Source: Ophioderma brevispina (Eukaryota; Echinodermata; Ophiuroidea; Amphilepidida; Ophiodermatidae). From it: a stretch of 64,000 bases of DNA. The first letter of the stretch is position 1, and each line of letters begins with the position of its first letter. The notes under the pieces are model-generated. The model did not search any database, was not told the origin of the DNA, and saw only the letters and a list, made by a program, of their open reading frames with translations. Both the position numbers and the translations under genes were made by a program. Positions 32,805 to 44,710 of the stretch are shown one piece after another. Where the stretch lies: contig JAMKCH010007185.1 of the NCBI GenBank assembly GCA_023653785.1, positions 1-64,000 of the forward strand, in the 5' to 3' direction.

Positions 32805-33320
32805 TAACATTCAGAATTTAATCCTGTTCCTAATTAATCAAATTGTACAAGGCTGTTTAATTTTGACTTATAATAGTTGTAGATTATAGTGTATATAATA
32901 CAACCTTTAAAAAAAAAACTTGTACCAGTACTATTGTAGTATAGAAAACCAAAGTTTTAAATCCGGTTTTGTACCTGCTAATGGGGGTGTCCGGATTCAC
33001 CGGTCACAGTCACAGCATACGTGGGGTTGTGTGAGGATTTTATTGAGCAAAAGATAATTGACCCAATGCCATTCTTGATGTCAATTTTGCAAGATTGCCG
33101 CTATTAGCACGCCATAGCTTGAAATGTCTAGATTACTATAACAACTTTTTTTTCTATGTTTTTGTTATGTTCAACAGTAATGCTATTGAATAGCTAAGAC
33201 CCTGTTTTTCTGTGTTGTAAAACATTTTGTTTTCAAAACCAACCAAGTGAAACCAATGCAAGATTCCACAATTACAAATAAATGGTCCTATGACTCCACC
33301 AAGAGTTTTTGTGGTTTCTT
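31540..33320. other. Unassigned stretch with long poly-T
   Basis: No gene is supported. A T tract of about 38 bases with one C occupies 32,761-32,799, and a shorter A run lies at 32,910. The rest is AT-rich without clear repeat borders. Confidence 0.4.
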
Positions 33321-33321
33321 T

Positions 33322-34099
33322 TTAAAAGGGCACAAGAGATTTTGCGTCCATCCAGACATTATGTCATATGGTAGTGATTTCATATAGATAAGACCCTTAG
33401 ATTCTTACCTTGTATTGGCTACAGAAAATGATTTGAAAGTTGGTGTGGTGATTTAGATAATGAATGCAGCTTTCAGAAACAATGGCTATGGCGCCATTAC
33501 TATGTAGTTACATCAAGTTATGTAATTAAATTCACAATCAGTAGAATAGGTAGACGTGTGTACATTGTACTTGCATCTCAACACAAAAAACGGTATCGTT
33601 ACGGAGCCACAGCAGGCTGAGTCAACCGGTTATGGGAGATAGGCCGCGCACCACAACTTACGGTACTACGTCTATACTGAACATAACCGTATCCAAGCCT
33701 GGTACCCATCGTGCCCCTTAGCTTCACGCAGACTATCTCCGGTCATATCCAAAGCCGGTCGCTAGGATACTGCTCAGTAGAAATAAGCAATAAGCAATGA
33801 TATTCAAAGCATTAAACCGTGCTGAACAACACAAGTAAGCCTTCTGATTTGAAAGTGAAAATAAAGGGCCATTTTTTGATTTGCTTAAGTTCAATATAAA
33901 GCATAGAGGCTAATTTTATATCGCTCTTATAGTAAATTAGAAATTTTCAACACTATTATTTACCAAAGAATGATTCTCAGCTTAATCAATTCACATGGGG
34001 ATATTTTGGATAGAAAGCTGTACAATTAGTGCAAAAATCCGAATTTTCACATTGTTTTAGAGGGACACTGTTATTGTAAATCTCTCGTTGCACCGTTAA
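33322..34099 (+). mobile_element. TTAA-target MITE, copy split by a nested insertion
   Basis: The left end TTAAAAGGGCACAAGAGATT (33,322) and the right end AAATCTCTCGTTGCACCGTTAA (to 34,099) match the family at 11,424. Left-half words (CTTGTATTGGCTACAGAAAA) stop at 33,440 and right-half words (CAATATAAAGCATAGAGGCT, CAAAGAATGATTCTCAGC) resume after 33,845. A 404-bp foreign block separates them. Confidence 0.72.
33441..33844. mobile_element. Insertion of unknown type with 12-bp target duplication
   Basis: This block interrupts the TTAA-target MITE and is flanked by identical TGATTTGAAAGT copies (33,429-33,440 and 33,845-33,856). A 12-bp direct repeat is consistent with a retroposed sequence. 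No poly-A end, terminal inverted repeat or RNA polymerase III box is obvious. Confidence 0.6.
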
Positions 34100-34245
34100 G
34101 ATGATTTAACTCATGATGTCATTTGGCAATAATTCTAGAAAGAAAATGGCGAAATATGATAAACATATTGGGATTTGAGTTCAATTGAATATGACATTGG
34201 TCCTACATGATATTCGAGAACCTGTGTGCTAACGGCAAGTGTGTG

Positions 34246-34700
34246 TTTTTATCCCCCTGCGGGCTTGAAAAGCAGCGGGGATATTGCGAGGGCCGCATGT
34301 CCGTATGTATGTGTGTTCCAGTTTGGTTCGGTTTTCGTTTTCCGCGTCTCCTTCGAAAAGTTTAATCCGATGTAAACCAACTTGGGGTGAAGGTGCCAAT
34401 AGGGGTACCTTTCATATGTGGCTGATGTCCAAAGGTCATGGACCAAGCTCAAAGGTCAACTGAGGTCAATGTTCCATTGTTGTTTTTGTTTTTGTTTTTC
34501 CTGGTTCCTTTTTCTGGCCTCTTTGAAAAGTTAAAAGTTCCCGATTACAAACCTAACTTGGGTCGAGGTGCAATAACGGGTCCTTCAATATGTTGTTGAG
34601 GTCAAAGGTCCATACCAGGTCAAGGTCAACTGTGCCAACTAACCACCTTGTGTATCTGCCATCTTGCCAGGGGGACGCGCAAGTTTACGTTGCGTATTTT
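34246..34700 (+). repeat. GGTCA-containing dispersed element with CCCCCTG ends
   Basis: ATCCCCCTGCGGGCTTGAAA followed by AGCAGCGGGGAT forms a terminal hairpin (34,251-34,282). Inside are two related units (GGTTC..TTTTTC...TCTTTGAAAAGTT and CAAAGGTCATGGACCAAG / CAAAGGTCCATACCAGG). It ends TTGCCAGGGGGACGCGCAAG. The AGGGGGAT/ACG-GCAAG end also occurs at about 31,516-31,530. Confidence 0.55.
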
Positions 34701-34914
34701 TTAAATTGGGTCACAAGTACTTAATAAATAAAAAATACCAAACTTCCTGAAATGTATATATAATCTATGTTTCAACATTGTATGCTATTCAATAGTAAGA
34801 CCACTGTTTTTTTTTTTTTCCTGTTTTCAAAACATTTTATTAATGGTTATATTTATCATTCTATATTGCATTTTTATATAGATTTTGTAACTTAATAATG
34901 TGTACATTTTGTTG

Positions 34915-35125
34915 TATTCAAACCACTCTTTGTAAAATAATGATCATGTTTGTTGTTTCTGTTTTGTAAAAGTATTTTCCATGGGTGAATACAAAAACTC
35001 TTTGTAACATATGATCATGTTGTTTGTTCTGTTTTGTATAACTTTTTTCAATGGGGGAATACAACTCTTTATAAAATCATGATATGGTAATGTTGTTCTG
35101 CATTGAAAAGGTATTTTCATTTCAT
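34915..35125 (+). repeat. Three tandem units of about 65 bp
   Basis: GAATACAA or a variant, CTCTTTGTAA, TGATCATGTT, TGTTCTGTTTTG and TTTTTCCATGGG recur three times with decreasing match. Not coding. Confidence 0.8.
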
Positions 35126-35129
35126 TCAC

Positions 35130-35730
35130 AGGGGAGACAGGACGTTTGCTTTACCCCATGTATAGGGATCTACCCTTTGTTGGGCTTACTCTGAAAAAAT
35201 AGCAATATCTTATTAGGTTCCCTGTACTCTTTTCTGGGGTAAGATTATATCCTTTCAGGGGCGGATCCAGAAATTTTGAAAAACGTCACAAAATTACCAA
35301 AACCGGGGGGCTGAAAGCTGAAAGTGTCAAAATGGGGTCTGATTGTTTGCAAGGTTTTTGCAGAATTATCACCCAGATCCGCCCCCTCCCTAGATCCGCG
35401 CCGCTTTTGGGTCAAGTGTCATATGCACCTTGAATTTGTCTTGTTACTTAAAGACCAGATCCCAAATCTCAATTTCTGATCAAACTCAAAAATGATCACA
35501 CATGTAGAGGGTCAAGTAGGTTCTAAGGTTGTATTATCTAAAGTGCCAGAGAATGCCGGACATGTTTGAAAGTTCCCCACTTGAGGGCCAAATACAACCT
35601 GAAATTCTTATGTTTGCCTTTAATATTTTAGAGCAAGTTGGCGGGCCAGATTTGGCACACGGGCCGCCTATTGAGAACCCCCTGCATATAGAGACTAGGG
35701 GCGGTATTCTCAAAGGGAGTCCTTAACTTA
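35130..35730. other. Unassigned stretch
   Basis: No gene supported. The frame at 35,529-35,726 is unrecognised. Repeated mention of GATCCGCC words near 35,270 and 35,380 may mark another old inverted element (GGGGCGGATCC against GGATCCGCGCC-like), too diverged to call. Confidence 0.35.
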
Positions 35731-35734
35731 GACC

Positions 35735-36090
35735 TGAGGTAGTGCGTGCACATGTGTTTCCAGTTTATTAGTACCTCCTACTCAATGATCTGAAGGTTAA
35801 CGGGTGAGCCCCCGCTGTGGCCATTTGTGTTGTGCACTTGGCTAAGGCACTTTACCCGCTTGCTTCGTCGACCCAAGCGATATTTGGGTAGCTGTGAGGG
35901 GGAATATTACAATCAAACAAATAAAGACATCGCTGATGGATTGTGGCGCTTGGCCCGGCTGCCGACCGAGATGAAGCGAATTGATGTGACGATTTCCTGA
36001 TTGGTAGCGTCAAGAATAAATAGGCAACACACTGTGAGCTTGAATGAAATGGCGCTTTCGATAAAAAAAAAGCCAATATATATAATATAA
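35735..36090 (+). mobile_element. tRNA-derived SINE, copy 2
   Basis: It shares with the 26,967 copy the order ATCTGAAGGTTAACGGGTGAGCC (degraded B box), GTTGTGCACTTGGCTAAGGC, CACTTTACCCGCTTGC, GAATATTACAATC and a 3' end GGCGCTTTCGATAAAAAAAAA. The promoter boxes are decayed. Confidence 0.68.
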
Positions 36091-36099
36091 CTACTATAT

Positions 36100-37075
36100 T
36101 TATACCCTGGGTTTAGTCTACCTGATAGACGAGTTTTCCTTCCAACATACCCTAAAAATGTGCTTGTAACGGATTAGAAAATTCCTCATGGAAGGCCAGA
36201 ACGGTCCATCTATGAGGAAATTTTCTCACGTCCGTACATTACTTTCATAGTATTTTGAAAGAAAAAAAAATGTCCCAGTCTAATTAACTGTCCCCATTTT
36301 TGTTCTTTTGTAGGGGGCAAGGTTTTCTTTGCAATGTTCAACAAGTGCATGTAGCCTTGTATTGGTTTGAAATCGCTGAAAAACCAGTTAACAGGATTTT
36401 ATTCAAACAGTAACTTCTTAATTAAATTTGGCATATTTTAGTCCACCTCCTAGTTTATTGGCATTGGGTAAGCGTGAAACAACAACTTTCCTTGAAGGAA
36501 TGTCGAGCCAACAGATTTACCTGCAATATAATCATCAATGAAACTACTTAAATAAATAAAAATGTAGTATATAATTGATGTTATCAAAATCAACTTCCCA
36601 AAAAATAGTGAATTTCAAAGAGTGCAGATTGTTTAAAACTTGAGGAATCTTAAATCATGTATGCTAATTATGGGGATCAGAGTTGCAGTTGGCATCTTGT
36701 GATTCAGCAACTCACACACTCTCTGCTGATCACATCGTGAGGTGGGACTGAAGTTCAACTGAAGGTGGTCTGAGGTAACAGAATTAGACATCACATAGCG
36801 TGAAAATGACTGGGTAATTGGGCACTATGACCTGTAATGTGCCTTAACCATGAAAGATATTACATGGTGATTTTTAAAGTATAGGCCATGTGTGTATATA
36901 CACAGAGAAAATTGAAACCATTTAAATTTGGGGGGCCAAATAGCCATATAATAAGCATCTAGAAAGATGCCACCAGAATCGTTTTTTAATTTGTTGTGAC
37001 ATCAGTAGGTATTGTTGATTATATATTGATGAGAATTTGTAATAGATTTATCCAGTGTTGTCATTCTTGCCTGTG
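36100..37075. other. Unassigned stretch
   Basis: No gene seen. A hairpin-type repeat related to 11,095 lies at 36,170-36,275 (AAAATTCCTCATGG pairing with CTATGAGGAAATTTT). Confidence 0.4.
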
Positions 37076-37076
37076 G

Positions 37077-37260
37077 GAGAGCGTGGCTAAGCGGTTAGGG
37101 TGCTTGCCTCTTGGCTCAAAATTTACCATCAAATTTCCCGTGTTCGAATCCCGTGGGGTCGTGGCACTTGCTGGGAGTTATTCGGGTACTATCAATTCTG
37201 GATTGATCTGTATACCAGCTATGATTAAATACAGAATACAACTCTCCTCCATGGTTCACT
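37077..37260 (+). mobile_element. tRNA-Leu/Ser-like SINE
   Basis: GAGAGCGTGGCTAAGCGGTT (A box TGGCTAAGCGG) and GTGTTCGAATCCCGT (B box) are spaced as in a long-variable-arm tRNA, followed by a non-tRNA body. The 5' half resembles leucine tRNA but the anticodon arm and acceptor pairing are degenerate. It is more likely a SINE or tRNA pseudogene than a working tRNA. Confidence 0.6.
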
Positions 37261-37289
37261 TGGAATTGGGCAAATGGATCTGAAAGCAT

Positions 37290-38340
37290 CCCGTCCTCCG
37301 TAGTGGGTACGTAAGGCCGTCGGTAACCCGTGATAACAGAGAGTCACAAACGTACATGTACACGCTCTTCAGTGTCGAATCAGAGTAGGGTGTAAACAAC
37401 CCCTGACTGTTTTCCCATCCGCCCAGCCTCCAATAGCGGGCCATGGGGGGGGGGGGGTTTAGGAGGAGCGTCCGTATCATTGCTACACCGCGGCCCCCGT
37501 CCTCAAGCATGCTTACTGTCGTATACATGCCTACACACACACCCACCACCGCACATCACATTTACCAATGGACTTGTGGATACAAGCAAACAAAAATTCT
37601 TGACTGGTGCTATGCAGGATGCACTTTCATACATCACTTAAATAATCACTGTTGGTGACCCACAATCGTGCACTTGTAACCTTGTTCTATCCTATTTGGA
37701 ATCATAGTTTTTGCATGGCTATTTGCCCAAACCTTTAAGCTATATTTGTGTATTAATACATTATGTTGCACCTTTTCACAATTTCCTTTAACTGTACATA
37801 ACAGTCCTGTTTGTATTGTCAAACCTGGGACATCGTGTCTGACACTGATGATTCCAGGCTAAATAAACTTATGTTTAAAATCTGGATTATTTCTTTCTGA
37901 CATTTTTATATGAAAATGTGTACTCTTTCAAATGTTGGCATGCTTGATAACAGTGGCACATATTCATTTGTGGTTAGTCTCCATGTAAACAACATATGTT
38001 AAAGTTGGAATATAAAGCTGCGAGTTCAATAAACACAATAAAAGACTTAAAAATTTGTTGTCCAGCTGACAAATACAATTAATCAAATTCAACACTAGCA
38101 TTACTTCAGCCTTGGTCACCATTGTAAGCATATACCCCACGTTCATCATGTTGAAAAGATTTTAAAAAGAATCATTTGCCCTATCAGTCAGTTGTAGTTA
38201 TAAAATATCAGCCAAATATCTTAAGGTCACAATGTGTAAAATTACACATCCTTGGATTTGGTTTTAAAATGGTTTCAAAATTGTTAGTTCAAGTTGTAGC
38301 AAATCACATACATCTTATCATACATTGTCTATGACATTTT
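37290..38340. other. Unassigned stretch
   Basis: A G run (37,445-37,458) and ACACACACCCACC-type patches are present. AATAAACTTATG at 37,862 could be an old poly-A signal, but no gene is linked to it. Confidence 0.35.
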
Positions 38341-38539
38341 GTTATTTATTAGATTGCAAATATGGCCGGGATGTATTGGGCCTGTGGGAAGTTTACAAGC
38401 CAAAGGTCGGAGCTCACAGCATTGAACTTCACAGACAGTATCATTGTTAAGTGCTTGTGATGCCACTGAACAATTTCAGACCAGTTTATAACAAAATCTG
38501 ACCATTTGTCAATAACCCCAGTAAAAACTTGAACTACTC

Positions 38540-38930
38540 TGTGTGTTCCTAATAAAACGCCCTCTCTAATAACACGACCCCCCTCCGATTTTTTTTGATA
38601 AAACAATTCAAGGAAATAGTTAAGCTTACCCCAAATCACATGATTAATGGCCGGTAACTGTCGTAATCCGCATCATAATCGCTGTTGTCACAATGTTTTT
38701 CTGCTTCCCAGCACATCAAAACTGTTGGACCCCCACGTGTTGATTATAATAGCCCTGGGTTAAAATCCAGACGCGCGCACTGAAACACCCTTTTGTGAAC
38801 TGGGTAAGGTGATTTTTTGCAGGGATTTTTGCTTTTTTTTCCATTTTGACTGTAGATAAACGCCCCCACGTTTGCAAAATGCACCGCCCCCGGGGCGTTT
38901 TATTAAACAATACGGTATTTGCATCCCATT
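38540..38930. repeat. AAACGCCCCC-containing repeat
   Basis: TAAAACGCCCTCTCTAATAACACG at 38,553, TAAACGCCCCCACGTTTGC at 38,857 and the inverted GGGGCGTTTTATTAAAC at 38,892 share one motif in both orientations. This suggests the ends of a small element. Borders are unclear. Confidence 0.45.
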
Positions 38931-39619
38931 ATAATCAACCCATAGCTGAATACAGTGTTATATATTTTAACAACTTTGAAACACACTTATTTTTGATTTT
39001 TACTTTTGTTATTCCTGATACCAAATACTACCACAAACAGTGTTTAAACTGCTTTGTTGGTCAATTTTTTTGGTCAAAACATAATTTCCATACAAAACAT
39101 ACAAGCATTTGCTAAATTTAAGGATTTCTAACAGTGCAATGAAAGGAAGAAGTTTAACCACCAGAGGGGATGCCGAGAAGATTGAAATACCCCATAATTC
39201 CCAAAACATAAGCCATTGTAGTGTAACTAACCTTCTAGGAATCAAGTTGCTAACCAGGACAAATACAATGGTGTGCTTTTCAACCCATCAGAACAATTTC
39301 AAATATTTTACCCCGGTGTAAAACCTTGAACTAATCCAAGCAGGGGGCCGTGAAAGGAGTGTGGCAAGTTCTTCCATAAATTTTTTTAATCGCTGCCTAA
39401 ATTACGTGTTGTACCAAAATGCACAGTTTTATCCAGTTTTGCACACTCATATGATCTATATTTACACTACAGTCCCCCACTAATAGAATGAGAATTTCAA
39501 AGAAAAAAGCCTCAATTGGTTTTGTAGACTTTTCCCAAGGCTTTTTTTGACAGTGTTCACAGGGATGTAATGCTGCATATTCTCACCAACTACGGTGTCC
39601 CAGATTAGACTGTCAAAGC

Positions 39620-40800
39620 CCCCAATGCCCATCATCATCATGTATTATAATCCTTCTAGCTTTGTGTAGAACCCCATTGATGGGCCCACAAAAGGGTTCC
39701 TACAATTGCTGCTGGGAATCCTCCAAGGAGATCTCTTCCCCTATCTCTTTGGTAATTGTGTTTGATTACCTACATCCTCAGAAAGAGTTTTGACATTATG
39801 AATGACAAAGGACTCGCCATGAAACCCAGCATTCTAGAGCGGTCCAAAGTCAGCATCTCAATCACATCCTTGTCTAATGCAGACATCTAGCTCTAACAGC
39901 GATCTGGTAGTTAATTGACTCTAACTTAACTTCACTTGAGAAGCTGCAGGACAAATTGACCTAACATCTAAATTTTGTAAAAGGTGCAACGATAGATTTG
40001 AGGCAACCCCCACATATTGTGTAATAATAGTAATTTTCACATATAGATTAGACACGCCATAGATTTCTTACCTGTATTTGGCTATAGAAATGTCTTAAAA
40101 AGATAGAAAGAAGGTGATTTTGATTTATATTTCATATAAAACAAGGCTGAATTTAGTATTTTGCTCCTATAATGAAAATTAAAATTCATCACAATTTTTG
40201 TACCAAGGAACCTTTCTTCTAAGCTTACTCCTTTCAGATGGTGATATTTGATATAAAGCTTTACCTCATTTTACAAAAATCAGCACTTTCCTATTTTTTT
40301 AAGGGACACCCTACATATGTTGAAACTCTCCTCTTTGCACCTTAAGGAAACAGATAATATGCCTTCAATGAAGAGGAGAATTCAACCTATCTTCACTACA
40401 GAACGTATCCAACTCAAATAGGTCAGGGACTTCAAGTACCGTAGGGTTCCAATTAATGCCGACAGCAAGAAATTTAAAGACTTCCTGTCATGCAAGGGCC
40501 TGCAAGTCAACTACACTACGGATAGGCAATCTGGTATCTCCATTCAACCAAGCTGCCCTTCAGAGCATGTGGTAGAGAGTATCCTGGTTATATAGATAGA
40601 GCCTGGACCATGAAGAAAGAGCTACAACGTATACACTGAATGGCACGCTACATGACTCCCGTGCGATGAACAAACAATCCTTGGCATGACCCACAAGACA
40701 AGGCACAGATATATGGCGATAACCCTCACTTTTTATCCCTGTCCAATGATCAAGTATCTTGGACTTCACAATTTGGAGGTTGAACGCAGCGCCCGTATAA
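39620..40800 (+). mobile_element. Non-LTR retrotransposon RT remnant, interrupted by a MITE
   Basis: Plus-strand frames give ITAGILQGDLFPYLF (about 39,709-39,753), equivalent to the RT motif around GxxQGD, then a degenerate FADD-region. After the inserted MITE come KTDNMPSMKRR, RDFKY at about 40,425-40,439, and SILVI...AWTMKKELQR (about 40,575-40,640) followed by RDH/AQIYGD-like pieces. This is the order of the RT palm-to-thumb and C-terminal region of a LINE whose clade I cannot fix. A second, shorter copy is at 49,500-49,810. Many frame breaks; inactive. Confidence 0.65.
39977..40345 (+). mobile_element. TTAA-target MITE inside the LINE remnant
   Basis: The left end GTAAAAGGTGCAACGATAGA and the right end TCTCCTCTTTGCACCTTAA match the family at 11,424. 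The interior agrees closely (AATAATAGTAATTTTCACAT, CCTGTATTTGGCTATAGAAA, TTTTGTACCAAGGAACC). It splits the RT frame of the host LINE, so it inserted after the LINE. Confidence 0.8.
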
Positions 40801-42060
40801 ATATGAGTGTGCTAGGGTTGCGAAACGTGAATTAGGAGACAGGTGTACTCCCCAAGCGGGGGGAAGCAGTGCACGGGTACTGGCGGGAAGTTATTAGGTG
40901 CGAAAGAGGCGATTGAAAATGGGAAGACCCTGTTCCTGAGTGGCCGTCAGGGGATATGTTGGGATAAGCGGAAGGTGAGGATGAGGATTAATTAGAAGAA
41001 ATAAGGGAAAGACACAGGTTAGAAATCGTGTAGAAAGATGAAGAATAATAAACCACGTGTGAATGGAAAGGACCCAGGGCGGAGCAAAGCGGAATGGGGG
41101 AGCCGTGTCGAGGTGTAATCGAGCGAGAAGTGGTTTTGGTGAAGAGCAAGGACATGGAGGAGACAGGTGTGTTCTTGGAAGGTAGTGTAAATGTGGGAAG
41201 AGGGGTCGTCGCCCCTTTTACTTCATTGATTTGATTTCTCTGAGACATCCAGACAGGATCCATCTGACATCCCCAACTTAATGACGGACAGAGACATTGG
41301 TGCTTCATCACGGTAAAACAGCATCTCCTTGCTGTGGTCGCTAATAAAGATAAGTGTTAAGATAGCTTTACTTATTACAGACGTGCAACAATCTGATTTT
41401 TGTTTTCTATTTTTCTAATCCCTGGTGTTTCTCGATTTAATAAAACATTATAGTGGCCTTTAAATAATTAGCTCGGTGATTTGGTAGGGGGTGTGATAAT
41501 GGATGAGCATCAAGTTTTGGAAGAATTTTAAAAATTTTATTTGGTATTGTTATGAAAAATCATCTTGAATACACAAATTGAGGCAGTATAATAAGTGGTG
41601 GGCGAGGTTTACCAAATTTTTCTCCAACAAAAATGATTCCTAAAGTCAATATATGGTACCTTTGAATTGGCTGTACTACTAGCCTTTGGTGCTGTGATTT
41701 CTTAATTCTTTAATTTTAGTTACAACTAGCCATCTATCTTCTATCTCTATGTTCTATACTCTTCAAAATGAAATGTCTGTCTGTCCTGCTGGTCTGGCAT
41801 TTTGCCTTGAGACATATGGGCTCATAATGGCCAAAGGGTATGGGCAGACAGTCTACATTTGTTATCAGGGTTTCAGAGTGACCCAAAAGGTCAAAGGTTC
41901 AATTTTGAGTCCATTTCCATAGAAATGCCCTATACTAAAAATGAGATCTGCTGCGAGGCTTGTCCGGCTATTCACTTTCATTATACTTTGACATATGTGC
42001 TGATATTTGGAATGAAGGTAGGGGAGGGCAGTCTGCCCTTTGTTTTTTGCAAGGGTTGTG
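40801..42060. other. Unassigned stretch
   Basis: No gene is supported. Purine-rich sequence at 40,830-41,220 gives a minus-strand Pro/Ser-rich chance frame (40,988-41,311). It may include the 3' part of the preceding LINE. Confidence 0.35.
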
Positions 42061-42129
42061 AGTGACCTAAAAGGTCAATGTCATCTAGAGGTCAATTTGC
42101 GGTGACATGATGTACTATAAGTTGGCAGT

Positions 42130-42535
42130 AATAATGTTACAAGGCGGTCCCCGGTTTTGGCAATCACCTGGGTTCGCGAAGCACCTGGCTTAATTACCCT
42201 CTGGTTTTGCCTGTTCCCGGAAAAACTTTGGACTTGAAGACCTTGATGTCGGACCTTTACAGTTTTCGGCATCAACAAATCGACTCCTGCCGCCCACCAA
42301 GTTTCATCTACCCACCCGTCCTTGACCTTGAATGACCCCTTTGACCTTTTCCACAACCGTTCTATTTTTGGCATCACACAATGAACCCCACCCACTAAGT
42401 TTCAGTCCATACACCAATGTTTTACCCCCATTTAACTCCTTTGACCTTGAATGACCAATACAAACTCGGGTCTTCATAAGGTCAAGGGGCACCCACCACC
42501 CAAGTTTCAGGAACCGGCGAACCTTCGGTCTCCGA
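42130..42535 (-). repeat. GGTCA-rich dispersed element, minus-strand copy
   Basis: The reverse complement of 42,140-42,530 starts with GTGGTGGGTGCCCCTTGACC and carries GGTCAAAGGGGTCATTCAAG units. It ends AAAACCGGGGACCGCC, all as in the plus-strand copy at 25,396-26,245 but with fewer units. Confidence 0.65.
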
Positions 42536-42539
42536 TAAA

Positions 42540-43120
42540 ATAGACGCGGTCAGAACAGACACACACACAGACCACCGGGATAAATATATAGATTTTCTTT
42601 CATGTGACATTTTGTTTCTCAGGGTGAAGCTGCTTCTGGTCTATTTGGCCTCTGGTCTTCTCCTCCTACTATGTTCATTTGTTAAGTTGTTATTGAACTT
42701 TTTATGATATTGAAATTGAGATGACGATGATGATGAGATCTCTCTCCCCCGTGTGTTCCTTGGACTGGGCAACTGAACATGAGACTACCCCACTACCGAC
42801 CATCTTTCGAAGGGGATATTAAGCCGTCCCTCCCATTTAAGTGAGCGACAAGCATATCACCATTACAGTTAGTTTGGGAAAAAAGGAGTAGGGTGATTAC
42901 ACCTGGCTGTACCAACTGAGTGCAGGAGAGCTAGGAAGACAGAACTAAACATGCTAGATGGAGTGATGACATCAAGAGATGGAGTTTAACAACATCTTAC
43001 GTGGAAGCAAAGAGCTGCTGAAAATGGGTTCCGTGGTGGTCAACCTTCGAGCTGAAAATGGCACATGATGATGATGTCCCTATTCAGGTGAAAAAGCACT
43101 TTCTGCATTTTTAGTTACTC
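42540..43120. other. Unassigned stretch
   Basis: A short GATGACGATGATGATGAG tract is near 42,720. Nothing else is recognised. Confidence 0.35.
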
Positions 43121-43149
43121 TCAATGATAATGAGAAAGCATCAGCGTTC

Positions 43150-44710
43150 AGGCAGGATTATTGGTGTGTTTGAAGCAGGATTTTCACAACATGAAGTTAA
43201 TTAACAATGCAGTTGGTAGAGAGCTGGTGTGATATGCTCTCGTCGACGGATTTTTAGGACAAGACGAGCAGCTGCATTTTCAACTCGCAGAACCTCGGTA
43301 AATTCTCTTTCTGGGAGGCCTTAGAGTAAGGAGTTGCAGGAACCGCCTTGATGTAACAAAGGCGTGAACCAATCTGAAAGCTTCTGAAGATGAATTTTTT
43401 CATCAAGGTACTGTCTAAACTGAAAGGTACTGACAGCCAGGCACACAACTTTGCATAAGTAGTTCACATGGTTGATGATTCTTAGTGATAAGTCAAAGAT
43501 GAAACCAAGGTTCCGTGCTTCAGCTGACGGATGAATAATGAATTACCAATGATCATGGTTGGCTGAGAGTTACCAGTGATCTGTTGAAATGAGATCGAAA
43601 GTAGGTCAGGTAGAACTGTGGAACTCCACAATCTACCCCACAGGATCTGAAATACCTCTGACTGATATAGATTGAATTCGGCCATCTCGGTAGGAAGAGA
43701 ACCAACTTAATGCTTTTCCAGCTATTCCATACATTCAGTTAGACGGATTAGGAGGTAGCACTAACTCAGCCTCTTTTGTTTGTCAATAGCACTCATGTTA
43801 TCATTCTGCACCCGTGACAGTGAGGTCTCCGTACTGTGAAATTGCCGGTATGCTAACAGCATCGGGACATGGAGACCGCTATCGAAAAGATATGCAGCAA
43901 CTGATTCACTGCTACTCTTTCAATCACCTTTCAGAGAAATGGAAGGTTAATGAAAGGGCGAGAATTTGAGAGGATGTTGGTGTGCGAGCCAGATTTCTTC
44001 AGCAGCGGGGTGACAGATGCATGCTCAAGAGCGAGGAAATACCCCAAGACAATGAAAGTTGGCAATCCTTTTACGAGTGGTAACAGATCATCTAGCCATA
44101 GTTTTAAGAGACTGGCTGGTAGCATCGAGTAAGGCCCATTACCAGCCTGGTAATGAGCCTTATTAAAACGTCTTACTCGATGCTGATTTGATTGATTTCA
44201 TGACCTCCCCTTCAGACACTGTAACTTACTGTAGAAAAGTTGCTGAAGGTGTTTTGGCATGACTCCGTTAGCTGAACAGACAGAAATCCTGAAAGAGACA
44301 GTATAGTAGTATGATATACACTGTTGCCCATCTTCTTGATCTTGTTGTGGAAAAATTCTGCAAAACTGACAGCAAGATCTTTTGGACATCCGGGGTAGGT
44401 AGTGGTTGTTTACATCTCACTCTAGGAAGTGTTAAATTGCTGAGGTCACGTTGATAAATCTGGTTGCTATTATGATACTCTGTCTTAACTTTAGAGAGTT
44501 GTATTTAAAACGCTGATCCTTTGGTAAACCTCTTTTCATACCGTGAGCCCAGTCTGTGAAAGTCTACGCTCCAGCCGACGCCCGTTCCTTCTTATCTTTC
44601 AGGCACGAAGGGCATTAAATTACAAGGTGCATGAGGACGCATGAACTACATATCGATTGGACGAGTGGAGCAGGTTCATCAAGGGGCATTAGATTAAGAT
44701 TGTTATCATT
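43150..44710 (-). mobile_element. CR1/L2-type non-LTR retrotransposon, internally deleted
   Basis: Read from 44,710 downward, the minus strand gives a basic linker (RRLERRLSQTGLT), then NPKDLAVSF-like PKDLAVSFAEFF. RT start block ASVTPLLKKSGS...SRPFINLPFL follows at 44,040-43,930. Next are an RIQSISVRG block (about 43,675), SAEARNLGFIFDLSL (about 43,515), GSCNSLL.GLPERE (about 43,340), and AARLVLKIRRREHITPALYQ (about 43,270-43,205). That order is the CR1/L2 polyprotein from endonuclease-RT linker to its C-terminus. The catalytic FADD block is missing between the RIQS and ARNLG blocks, so part of the palm has been deleted. Several stops and shifts; inactive. Confidence 0.82.
44120..44185. repeat. 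Inverted repeat inside the LINE
   Basis: GCATCGAGTAAGGCCCATTA (44,122) and GGTAATGAGCCTTATTAAAA...TCTTACTCGATGC (44,149-44,182) form an imperfect hairpin that repeats the coding block twice in opposite senses. It looks like a local inverted duplication. Confidence 0.6.

Noticed and set aside
37077..37160. Functional tRNA-Leu gene
   Set aside because: A and B boxes are present, but the acceptor stem and anticodon arm do not pair well and the sequence continues into a SINE-like body.
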